A stretch of DNA of 64,000 nucleotides. It comes from Streptomyces venezuelae (GTDB lineage: Bacteria; Actinomycetota; Actinomycetes; Streptomycetales; Streptomycetaceae). Position 1 is the stretch's first letter. Each line of letters begins with the position of its first letter. Both the position numbers and the translations under genes were made by a program. Location: assembly GCF_008642335.1 (NCBI RefSeq), contig NZ_CP029191.1:2976001-3040000 (forward strand), read 5' to 3'. The notes below the pieces were generated by a model. The model saw only the letters and a list, made by a program, of their open reading frames with translations. It was not told the DNA's origin and made no database searches. This document shows positions 8,064-15,447 of the stretch, piece after piece.

Positions 8064-9098
8064 TCAGTCCGCGACCGTGAGCACGATCTTGCCCTGGATG
8101 TGTCCTCGGGCGGCCCGCTCGTGCGCGGCGCGCGCCTCCGCGAGCGGGAACGTGCTGTCGAGTGCGACCCGTACCGCGCCCGCGTCGACCAGACGGGCCA
8201 GTTCCGCGAGTTGGGCGCCGCTGGACCGGACCTGGGTGAGCGTGACCGTGATGCCGAGTTCCGCGTTCTCGGCGTCGTCGAAGTCGCCGAAGTAGACGGG
8301 GAAGAGGGAGCCGCCGCGCTTCAGGGTGGGCAGGAAGCGCCTGCTGCGGGGGCCTCCGACCGCGTCCAGGACGAGGTCGACGTCACGGACGACGTCCTCG
8401 GCGCGCTCCTTGGTGTAGTCGATGAACTCGTCCGCGCCGAGGTCGCGCAGGAACGCCTCGTGGGTGCCGGAGGCCACGGCGATGACGCGGGCGCCCTGCC
8501 ACTTCGCCAGTTGGAGGGCGAGGTGCCCTACGCCGCCCGCGGCGCCGTTGACGAGGACGGTGGTGTCGGTGCCGAGCGGGATCGGGCGGTGCCGGGCCTC
8601 CTGGAACGGCGAGGGGTGGTCGTGTCCGAGCTCGATGAGGTACTGCCACGCCGTGAGGCCGGACATGGGCAGACCGGCGGCGTGTACGTGGTCGAGGGTG
8701 GCCGGCTTGCGGGCCAGGTCGGCCACCGGGGCGGTGACGTACTCGGCGTACGCGCCGGCCTGCAGAGCGGTGGGGAAGCGCAGCAGGCCGATCACCTCGT
8801 CCCCGACCGAGAAAGGGCCGGCTCCGGTGCCGCCGGCGTCGGGGCCGAGCGCTGCCACCACGCCCGAGACGTCCGTCCCCGGGGTCAGCGGGAGGTGGAA
8901 GGGGGGCTTCAGCTCGGGCGGTACGTCGGGCATGCCCTCACGGGCGTACCAGTCGGGAGGGTTGAGCCCGACCGCGTGCACGCGGACGAGCACCTCTCCC
9001 GGTGCCGGTTCGGGGACGGGCACGTCCTCGTGGCGCAGGACTGCGGGGCCACCGAACTCATACAGCCGGATCGCCTTCATCGTGGCGCTGTTCGGCAT
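8064..9098 (-). CDS. Zinc-independent quinone-oxidoreductase-type NADP-dependent alcohol dehydrogenase (MDR family)
   Basis: A 344-residue medium-chain dehydrogenase/reductase. It has an N-terminal GroES-like domain (KAIRLYEFGGPAVL, then VHAVGLNPPDWYAREG) and a Rossmann domain with the NADP-binding loop VNGAAGGVGHLALQLA. The catalytic-zinc cysteines of true alcohol dehydrogenases are absent, as in quinone oxidoreductases (QOR/zeta-crystallin). I use the ATG at 9098 because AGGGGAGA lies six to eight bases upstream; the longer open frame to 9185 has no such site. It is divergent from a TetR gene across a 130-base region with three operator-like dyads, so it is probably the regulator's main target and may handle a reactive carbonyl or quinone. 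Confidence 0.85.
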   Translation of the reverse strand: MPNSATMKAIRLYEFGGPAVLRHEDVPVPEPAPGEVLVRVHAVGLNPPDWYAREGMPDVPPELKPPFHLPLTPGTDVSGVVAALGPDAGGTGAGPFSVGDEVIGLLRFPTALQAGAYAEYVTAPVADLARKPATLDHVHAAGLPMSGLTAWQYLIELGHDHPSPFQEARHRPIPLGTDTTVLVNGAAGGVGHLALQLAKWQGARVIAVASGTHEAFLRDLGADEFIDYTKERAEDVVRDVDLVLDAVGGPRSRRFLPTLKRGGSLFPVYFGDFDDAENAELGITVTLTQVRSSGAQLAELARLVDAGAVRVALDSTFPLAEARAAHERAARGHIQGKIVLTVAD

Positions 9099-9136
9099 TG
9101 TTTCTCCCCTGCTCGCGTCGCGGGATACGCTCATCC

Positions 9137-9191
9137 GGACCAGCGATCCACATAAGTGGACCAGCGGTCCGAATATATGGACCACTGATCC
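9137..9191. promoter_or_regulatory. Three phased operator-like dyads between TetR and oxidoreductase genes
   Basis: GGACCAGCGATCC (9137-9149), GGACCAGCGGTCC (9158-9170) and GGACCACTGATCC (9179-9191) are 13-base imperfect palindromes. Their starts are exactly 21 bases apart, two helical turns, so all face the same side of the DNA. They occupy the divergent promoter region and are the natural binding sites for the TetR protein encoded next door. Confidence 0.8.
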
Positions 9192-9228
9192 GGATAGTCA
9201 AGAGCGCGCCGAGAGGAACAAGGGACAG

Positions 9229-9795
9229 ATGCGGGCCGACGCCAGGAAGAACCGCGACCACCTGCTCGCCGTAGCGGGCGCCGCCATCGCCGAGCAGGGC
9301 GTCGACGTGGCCCTGCGCGACATCGCCCGCAGGGCCGACGTCGGGCTCGCGACGCTGCTGCGCCACTTCCCGACGCGCGAGGCGCTGCTCGACGCGCTGC
9401 TCCGCACGGGCTTCGACGAACTGACGGAGAAGGCGTGCGCGTTGGAGACGGCGGACGCGCCCGGGGACGCTCTCGTCTCCTGGCTGCGGGACGCCGTCGC
9501 GTGGACGACCGAGTACCGGGGCGCGACGGTACTGATGGCCGCCGCGATCGAGGAGCCCGAGTCCGCGCTCCACGCGTCGTGCGTGGCCCTGCGCGCGGCC
9601 GGGGCGCGGCTGCTCGAGCGCGCCCAGAGTGCGGGGGTGGCGCGGGGCGACCTCGACGGCGCCGACCTGTTCGCGCTGGTGGCCATGCTCGCCTGGCTCG
9701 GCGACCAGCCCTCGCTCGCCCCTCGCGCCGACCACCTCTTCGACGTCGTCGCCGGGGCGGTCCTGACGGGCACGAGCACCGTCAACCCATACTGA
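9229..9795 (+). CDS. TetR-family transcriptional regulator
   Basis: A 188-residue repressor-type protein. The N-terminal helix-turn-helix spans about residues 10-55 (AAIAEQGVDVALRDIARRADVGLATLLRHF). The C-terminal helical ligand domain contains a pattern common in the SbtR/YjdC-like TetR group. I choose the ATG at 9229, with AGAGGA and AAGGGA purine runs upstream; the frame is open far to the left but those codons are antisense to the oxidoreductase gene. It very likely represses itself and the divergent oxidoreductase through the three 13-base dyads. Its 3' end overlaps the convergent DinB-like gene by 14 bases. Confidence 0.88.
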   Translation: MRADARKNRDHLLAVAGAAIAEQGVDVALRDIARRADVGLATLLRHFPTREALLDALLRTGFDELTEKACALETADAPGDALVSWLRDAVAWTTEYRGATVLMAAAIEEPESALHASCVALRAAGARLLERAQSAGVARGDLDGADLFALVAMLAWLGDQPSLAPRADHLFDVVAGAVLTGTSTVNPY

Positions 9796-10315
9796 GGGCG
9801 CCGTCCAGGGACTCACGGATGATGTCCGCGTGGCCCGCGTGCTGCGCGGTCTCGCCGATGACGTGCAGCAGCGTCCGGCGGGCCGACCATCGCCCGCCCT
9901 GTTCCCACCAGGGGGCCTCGGGCAGGGGGTGGGACACGTCGAGGTCGGGGAGTCCGCGCACCACCTCGTCGGTACGGGCGGCGACCCGCTCGTACGCGTC
10001 CAGCACCCCCGCGAGCGTCTCGCCGGGCAGCATCCGGAACTCGTCGGCCCGCTGGGCCCAGTCCTCGTCGGTCATGTCGGTGACGTCGCCCAGGGCGGAG
10101 AGGCCGTCCTCGATGAAGGCCGTCCACACCCTCTCCACCGAGGTGACGTGCTTGATGATGCCGCCGACGCAGAGCTCGCTGGCGGTGGTGCGCAGGCCCG
10201 CCTGCTCGTCGGTGAGGTCACGGGCGGTGACGCGCAGCATCGTGCGGTGGTGGGCCAGCGCCTCCAACAGGTCGGCGCGCTCGCCGGTGAGCGTCGGGGT
10301 GTCGGTGCGGGACAT
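9782..10315 (-). CDS. DinB-family (DUF664-type) putative metal-dependent thiol transferase
   Basis: A 177-residue four-helix-bundle protein of the DinB/DUF664 type. The metal-ligand histidines are in IIKHVTSVERVW and, near the C-terminus, LLHVIGETAQHAGH, the usual three-His arrangement. In actinobacteria many such proteins use mycothiol as co-substrate in detoxification or isomerisation; which reaction applies here is not known. The ATG at 10315 is the first start of the frame. It is convergent with the TetR gene, with a 14-base overlap of the stops. Upstream lies the large inverted-repeat island, so its promoter probably sits at 10316-10435. Confidence 0.8.
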   Translation of the reverse strand: MSRTDTPTLTGERADLLEALAHHRTMLRVTARDLTDEQAGLRTTASELCVGGIIKHVTSVERVWTAFIEDGLSALGDVTDMTDEDWAQRADEFRMLPGETLAGVLDAYERVAARTDEVVRGLPDLDVSHPLPEAPWWEQGGRWSARRTLLHVIGETAQHAGHADIIRESLDGALSMG

Positions 10316-10434
10316 AGTGGTGCCGCCTTCCGTTGGGACGGGTCTGTCGGGCGAGCGCCACGTTAGGCGGCAACTAGGCCAGGTCTTGACCTACTGGGCG
10401 CCGTGACCACGACTCCGGTGGGCCCGCGCCGTAT

Positions 10435-11916
10435 GGTGACCGGGGCCGCCCGGTGTTGACCGGAGTGTGGCGCCTCCGGGCCGGGAGTAAAGGGCGCTCC
10501 GCTGCGCTCCGCGTCGGCTGCGCCGATTCCGCTGCGCTCCACCCTTGACTCCCGCCCCTCCACCGCGACTTGACCTTGACCCGGACGGCCAGGGGTGGGG
10601 CCGGCGGATCCGGGTGGGTGGGCCATGACCGTTCATCGCCGGGTGCGGCCCGGTCCATCGTGGCCGACGGCCATAGTTGCGTGGCCGCCACCCGCGCGCG
10701 GCGTCGCCGCTCGGGCCATCCCCTCGCGTGGCCGGGTGCGGCCCGGCCCATCGTGAGCGGCCGTCACGGTCTGGGGCGGGTGAGCTGCTTTCGTTGCCGG
10801 GTGCGGGCCGGCCCATCGTGGGCGGGTGGCACGGCCGAGGTGCCGTGCCCGGTCGAAGGGCCGCCCCCTCCGGCACCTACTTCCGGAAAGTTGCGAATGG
10901 ACTCGCCGCGCGCCCCCACCCATGTCCGATGCGCCCCCCGGCTTGCCAATTCGCCGTACCGGATGCGCGAGATGGGCGGGGGGCGGGACGGGGCCCGGGG
11001 TGAGGGGGCGGCGGGGTGCGGGGTGTGCGGCGGGCGGGTCGGCATGCCGTACGCGAGGTGATCACCGGGCCGACCGGAGGGGCGGCCGCCCCCGGCCCCC
11101 TTCCGGCACCTACTTCGGGAAAGTTGCGAACCGACCCGCCGTGCGCCCCCCTCCCACACCCCGCGCGCCGTCCCGCCCACCACCCGTCGAGCTCGCCGGG
11201 CACAGCAATCGGACAACTCCAAGGGGGCGCACTGGATCCGCAGAGGGGGCGTGCGGCGGACGCGTTCGCAACTTTCCCGAAGTAGGTGCCGGGAGGGGCC
11301 GCCGCTACTCAATTGCCGGGGGCGCACTCGGCCTGCTGAGGGGGGCGCGCGGCCGATCGATTCGCAACTTTCGCAAAGTAGGTGCCGGAGGGGGCGGCCC
11401 GACTCGCTCGCCGGGGGCGCATTGGGTCTGCCGAAGGGGGCGCGCGGCCGATCGATTCGCAACTTTCCGAAAGTAGGTGCCGGACGGCGCGGCCCCCCGG
11501 CCAGGAACAGCACCACGACCATCCCGCCCACGCACGATGGGCCGGTCCGCAGCCGGAGACGAGAGCGGGGGACCCACCCCGAACCGTGACGGTCGCTCGC
11601 GTTGGGCCGGGCCGCACCCGGCCGCGCGAGGGGATGGTCCGAGCGGCGACGCCGCGCAGCTGGCGGCCCCGCAACGCTGGCCGTCGGCCACGATGGACCG
11701 GACCGCACCCGGCAGTGAAAGCGGATGACTAGCCCAGCGGTCCCCGCAGCCCCCACCCCTGGCCGTCCGGGTCAACATCAGCTCGCGGTGGAGGGACGGG
11801 AGTCAAGGGTGGAGCGCAGCGGAATCGGCGAAGCCGACGCGCAGCGCAGCGGAGCGCCCTTTACTGCCGGCCCGGAACCGCCACACTCCGGACAACACCG
11901 GGCGGCCCCGGTGACC
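10435..11916. repeat. 1.5-kb intergenic island formed by a large imperfect inverted repeat
   Basis: The left arm (10435 to about 10920) is complementary to the right arm (11916 back to about 11440) with only scattered mismatches and few indels. For example, the outermost bases match as ACCGGGGCCGCCCGGTGTTG, and AGTAAAGGGCGCTCCGCTGC matches further in. The distance from the outer edge to the embedded 28-base element is 435 bases on the left and 433 on the right, so the arms are nearly collinear. Each arm also carries three copies of a GCCGGGTGCGGCCCGGCCCA-type subrepeat. Open frames cross the region only because of high GC; none has a plausible start, codon bias or known domain. It fills nearly all of the 1.7 kb between the DinB-like and LuxR genes. 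Confidence 0.8.
10870..11483. repeat. Five copies of a 28-base element with palindromic core ACTTTCnGAAAGT
   Basis: Plus-oriented copies lie at 10870-10897 and 11103-11130. Minus-oriented copies lie at 11265-11292, 11361-11388 and 11456-11483. All match CCGGCACCTACTT-(two variable bases)-GGAAAGTTGCGAA with at most a few changes. The last three are spaced 95-96 bases apart and share flanking sequence (GGGGGCGCGCGGCCGATCGA upstream), so they are tandem copies of a larger ~95-base unit. The core is a 13-base near-palindrome, suggesting a protein-binding site or a short structured RNA. Confidence 0.85.
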
Positions 11917-12016
11917 GTCGAAGACACCGAGCGGCCCCGGTGGCCTCACGGCCGGCAACGGTGACGACCGTCGGCTCCGGAGACGAGGATCGCGGGCAGC
12001 GTCGTCGCTCAGCCCA

Positions 12017-13099
12017 TCATGCGTGCCCCCGCGGCCAGTAGTGCTCCGTGAAGAGGCGGGACACCAGCTCGCCACGGCTGGAGACGTCGACCTTCGCGAA
12101 GAGGGTCTTGATGCGGTCGCGCACCGTGTGCGGGGTGATGAACAGCGTCGCTGCGATCTCCGCCGTCGTCATCCCGCGCGCGACGAGCTGCGTGATCTCC
12201 AGCTCGCGCGGCGTCAGCCCGTACGACTCGGCGATCAGGACCGCCAGGTCCGCGGGGGCCGGGGGTTCGATGACGAGCGCCACCGGGCCTGGGTGCCCGC
12301 CGGGCCCCGTGAGGCACGAGGCGTGGCAGACCAGCCAGCGGCCCTCCGTCGTGCGGATGCGCACGCGTGCGTCGCCGTGGTCGCGGCCGTCGGCGACCGC
12401 GCGGGCCTGGAGCGCCGTGCCGATCACCCAGATCGGAAGCCGGACGCCCAGGGGGGAAGGGAAGGACGGACCCTTGGGGAGGGACGCCAGGTGTTGCCGT
12501 GCCTCCTCGTTGATCGACATCGCCTCGCCCATGCCGTCGAAGAGGATGAGGCCCGGCGCGGGCACGTCCGTGCGGGGGGCCGGCGCGGGTGGGCGCGCGA
12601 AGCCTCGTAGGAGCGTGGCCAGGGGGCGGGACCGGTCGGCGACCAGGGCGATCTCGTCCGGGCGGAACGGTTCCGCGTCGCGGAAGAGGCTGACCAGGCC
12701 CCACGGGCGGTCGCCGATCCGGAGAACCGCCCGCAGTTCGTCGTGCATGCCCCAGCCGCGCAACAGGCGCCGGTAGCGGGCGCTGCGGGCGGGCAGGTCG
12801 CCCGTGGAGTCGCGCAGCCCCGCCGCCGGGACCGCCGCGCGGGCCAGCTCGCGGTACGGCACGACGGTCTCCTCCAGGAGCTCGTTCTCCCAGTACGCCG
12901 CGCAACCCTCCCCCGCGCCGAGGTTCTGCACCAGCATCGGCGCCGTGATCAGGCCCGTCTCCGGATCCGTGGCCCGCCATACCGCCGAGTCGAACGGCAC
13001 CAGACGGCGCAGGCCGGCCGACGCCCGTTCGAACAACTCGACCGCGTCCGTCGCCCGTTCGATGCCGGGCAGCGCCGGCGCTACGCGTGATCGGTTCAT
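12017..13099 (-). CDS. LuxR-family transcriptional regulator
   Basis: A 360-residue regulator. The C-terminal ~60 residues form the LuxR/FixJ helix-turn-helix (GLTPRELEITQLVARGMTTA then EIAATLFITPHTVRDRIKTL). The N-terminal ~280 residues are a presumed sensory domain without an identifiable receiver, LAL-type ATPase or autoinducer-binding signature; weak PAS/GAF character is possible. The chosen ATG at 13099 has an AGGGGG run five bases upstream; the frame is open to 13156 without a better site. It lies between the repeat island and the FAD oxidoreductase gene, which is divergent. It may regulate that oxidoreductase, but no operator could be singled out. Confidence 0.82.
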   Translation of the reverse strand: MNRSRVAPALPGIERATDAVELFERASAGLRRLVPFDSAVWRATDPETGLITAPMLVQNLGAGEGCAAYWENELLEETVVPYRELARAAVPAAGLRDSTGDLPARSARYRRLLRGWGMHDELRAVLRIGDRPWGLVSLFRDAEPFRPDEIALVADRSRPLATLLRGFARPPAPAPRTDVPAPGLILFDGMGEAMSINEEARQHLASLPKGPSFPSPLGVRLPIWVIGTALQARAVADGRDHGDARVRIRTTEGRWLVCHASCLTGPGGHPGPVALVIEPPAPADLAVLIAESYGLTPRELEITQLVARGMTTAEIAATLFITPHTVRDRIKTLFAKVDVSSRGELVSRLFTEHYWPRGHA

Positions 13100-13269
13100 G
13101 AGGCCCCCTCTTCCCGCGTCAGCTTGCATGGTTCCGCGCACGCCACCAACCACCAACCCCTCATTTGAGGGGGCGGTCGCCAGGGATCGCCCTCAGTTGT
13201 GGGGTGGGGGTGCGCGGCGGGTCGTACGAGAGTCGGCGGCGGCCCCAGAACACGTACTCCGGAGGAAAC

Positions 13270-14691
13270 ATGGACCTCGCCGTCGTCGGAGGAGGCGCCG
13301 CAGCCGTCGCCCTGCTGGACGCGCTGGCCGACCCGACCGCCGCCCCTCGATCCGCCCCCGGCACCATCCGCGTCTTCGAACCCTCCCCCCACCTGTGGCG
13401 AGGGCGGCCCTACGGACCCGACCTGGACGTCGTCCGCGTCAACGTGCCGCCCGGCATCTCGTCCATCCGCCACGGCGACACCGGCCACTACGCGGACTGG
13501 CTCGGCGAGCGGGCCGCCGACCACATCGACCCGCTCCTCGGCCTCCCCGTCGTCCCGCGCGCCCTCTACGGCGAGTACTTGACGCACACCGCCGAGAAAG
13601 CGGTGGCCGCCCTGGCCGAGCAGGGGTGGGACGTCGAGGTCGTGGCCGAACGAGTCACCGGCGCTGACCGCCGAGGCTCCCGCCTCGCACTGCGCACGGC
13701 GGACGGGCAGGAGTACGTCGCCACGCACGTCGTCCTGTGCGTGGGCACGGGCAGCCCCCCGGACCCGTACGGCCTCACCGGCACGCCGGGCCACATCGCC
13801 GACCCGTACCCCCTGGCCGCCACCCTCGACCGCGTCCCGGCGCGGAGCGACGTCGCCGTCATCGGGAGCGGCCTCACCGCCGTCGACGTCGTCGTGGCGC
13901 TCGCCTCGCGCGGCCACGAGGGTCGCATCTCCCTGCTCTCCCGCACGGGCGTCCTGCCGTACGTCTGGCAGCGCCCGGTCGCCCGACGCCCCCGGCACCT
14001 CACCGCCGAAGGCGTCGCGGAACTGCACGCGGAGCGCGGGACGGTCACCCTTGACGCGCTCACCGATCTCCTCCGCGCGGAACTCGCGGACGGGCACGGC
14101 GACTTCGAGGCCCTCGGCGAAGAGCTGCGCACCACGACGACCACGGACCCGGTCCGTCGGCTCCGGCAGCAGCTCGACGCCGTCGCCGACCCCCGCGTCG
14201 GTCGCCGCGTACTCCAGTCGGCAGCGCACGCCGTAGGCCCGTACGCGTGGCGTCTGCTGCCCGAGGCCGACCGGGCGCGCCTGCGCCGCCACCTCCGCAC
14301 GGCCGCCGCCGTCGCCTCCCCCATGGTCCCGGTGAACGCGTCCGTCCTGATGCGGCTGCTGGACGCCGGCCGGCTCACGATCGCGCCCGGTGACGTACGC
14401 CGGACGCTGCGGGCCGAGGCTCCCGGCACCGTCATCAACGCCGTGAACCCGCCCCCGCAGTCGATACCCGCCGGCGCCCGCGACCTGGTCGCCTCCCTGG
14501 CCGACACCGGCCTCGGCACGCTGCACCCGGCGGGCGGCCTGCTCCCCGCCGATCCGCGCGTCCACGTCGTCGGCGACCTCGCCGCCGGCGGCTCGTTCAT
14601 CGCGGCGAGCATCCCCGGCGTCGCGGCCCAGGCGTCCCGCACGGCGCAGGCGCTCCACGCGGCCCAGGCCCTCCGCACGCCCCTTTCGTGA
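13270..14691 (+). CDS. FAD/NAD(P)-binding oxidoreductase (HpyO-like)
   Basis: A 473-residue flavoprotein. The N-terminal dinucleotide-binding motif is VVGGGAAAVALLDAL (FAD, first residues). A second Rossmann motif, VAVIGSGLTAVDVVVALASR, lies near residue 195 (NAD(P)). The build fits the FAD-NAD(P)-binding family that includes FAD-dependent urate hydroxylase and several natural-product oxidases. The ATG at 13270 is preceded by a very good GGAGGAA; the frame is open earlier but without a start supported like this. No partner biosynthetic genes adjoin, so the substrate is unknown. The C-terminal part binds FAD again through VHVVGDLAAGG. Confidence 0.8.
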   Translation: MDLAVVGGGAAAVALLDALADPTAAPRSAPGTIRVFEPSPHLWRGRPYGPDLDVVRVNVPPGISSIRHGDTGHYADWLGERAADHIDPLLGLPVVPRALYGEYLTHTAEKAVAALAEQGWDVEVVAERVTGADRRGSRLALRTADGQEYVATHVVLCVGTGSPPDPYGLTGTPGHIADPYPLAATLDRVPARSDVAVIGSGLTAVDVVVALASRGHEGRISLLSRTGVLPYVWQRPVARRPRHLTAEGVAELHAERGTVTLDALTDLLRAELADGHGDFEALGEELRTTTTTDPVRRLRQQLDAVADPRVGRRVLQSAAHAVGPYAWRLLPEADRARLRRHLRTAAAVASPMVPVNASVLMRLLDAGRLTIAPGDVRRTLRAEAPGTVINAVNPPPQSIPAGARDLVASLADTGLGTLHPAGGLLPADPRVHVVGDLAAGGSFIAASIPGVAAQASRTAQALHAAQALRTPLS

Positions 14692-14795
14692 ACGGCATAT
14701 GGCAGTCCCGTTGCGGCGCGCCGTGATCCCTTGAGGCGGCGGCGGGACCACGGCTACGTTCGACGAGTCAGGTCGACGAGATCGGTCGATGACTT

Positions 14796-14867
14796 GGCCG
14801 TGTGCCCGAGAGGCTCAGGGGCTGGACTGCAAATCCAGTAACGCGGGTTCGATTCCCGCCACGGCCT
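14796..14867 (+). tRNA. tRNA-Cys (GCA anticodon)
   Basis: A 72-nt cloverleaf. The acceptor stem GGCCGTG pairs with CACGGCC, the anticodon loop ACTGCAAAT gives anticodon GCA, and the T arm is GCGGG-TTCGATT-CCCGC. The discriminator base is T, as expected for tRNA-Cys. CCA is not encoded. Confidence 0.95.
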
Positions 14868-14907
14868 CTGCCCGCTGACGGCATGGCGGGGCCCGGGTGG
14901 GGTGGCG

Positions 14908-15447
14908 TTACCTCACCCGGGCTTCGTCAAGGCCCGCCAGGATCGCGTCCACGGTCTCATCCACCGTCAACTCGCTGCTGTCCAGCCAGAGTCCGAGCCG
15001 GGGCGTCTGCTGCCGCAGGATCGCGTCCAGGTCTTCGACCGTCCACGCGCCGTACCCCGTCTTGCCGCGGGCGTCCTCGCGGGCCGCGACCGCTTCGGGG
15101 CGCGGGGCGAGCACGACGACGTACGTGGGGCGGGTGCGGACGAGTTCCACGTACGCCTTCAACTCCTCGCCCAGGATGACGTCCTGGACGACGGCGGTGA
15201 ACCCGGCGTCGGCGTACGCGTCAGCGGCGGACGCGGACAGCCGGTAACGGAGCCGGAGTTGGGCCTCGCCCTCCCCGCCCGGCACCCCCTCGTACGGCAC
15301 CCCACCCGACACGACCATGCGCCGGAACGCGTCACCCCGCACGTGCGCGGCCCTGGACAACCGCCCGGCGAGCGCCTGAGCAACCGTCGACTTGCCGGCC
15401 GCCATGACGCCGGTGACGACGACCACTGCTCCCCCGGGGAGCGTCAC
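14908..15447 (-). CDS. P-loop kinase / phosphotransferase-like ATPase
   Basis: A 179-residue protein. Walker A is GVMAAGKST (about residues 13-21). The overall build (TGVMAAGKSTVAQALAGRL, then RGDAFRRMV) resembles small kinases of the zeta-toxin, shikimate-kinase and chloramphenicol-phosphotransferase group. The GTG start at 15447 overlaps the stop of the molybdenum-subunit gene in a GTGA arrangement, so it is the last gene of the xanthine-dehydrogenase operon and is translationally coupled to it. Whether it takes part in purine or cofactor metabolism or is only carried along is unknown. The frame open further upstream is antisense noise within the preceding gene. Confidence 0.75.
   Translation of the reverse strand: MTLPGGAVVVVTGVMAAGKSTVAQALAGRLSRAAHVRGDAFRRMVVSGGVPYEGVPGGEGEAQLRLRYRLSASAADAYADAGFTAVVQDVILGEELKAYVELVRTRPTYVVVLAPRPEAVAAREDARGKTGYGAWTVEDLDAILRQQTPRLGLWLDSSELTVDETVDAILAGLDEARVR

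Noticed and set aside
10316..12016. Several long open frames (80-330 residues) on both strands in the repeat island
   Set aside because: They are Arg/Gly/Pro-rich translations of repeats, present in many frames at once, with no supported starts or domains.
14845..14865. A ~20-base match (GCGGGTTCGATTCCCGCC) between tRNA-Cys and the tmRNA 3' end, as a possible attachment-site pair
   Set aside because: It is just the shared T arm of two tRNA-like molecules.
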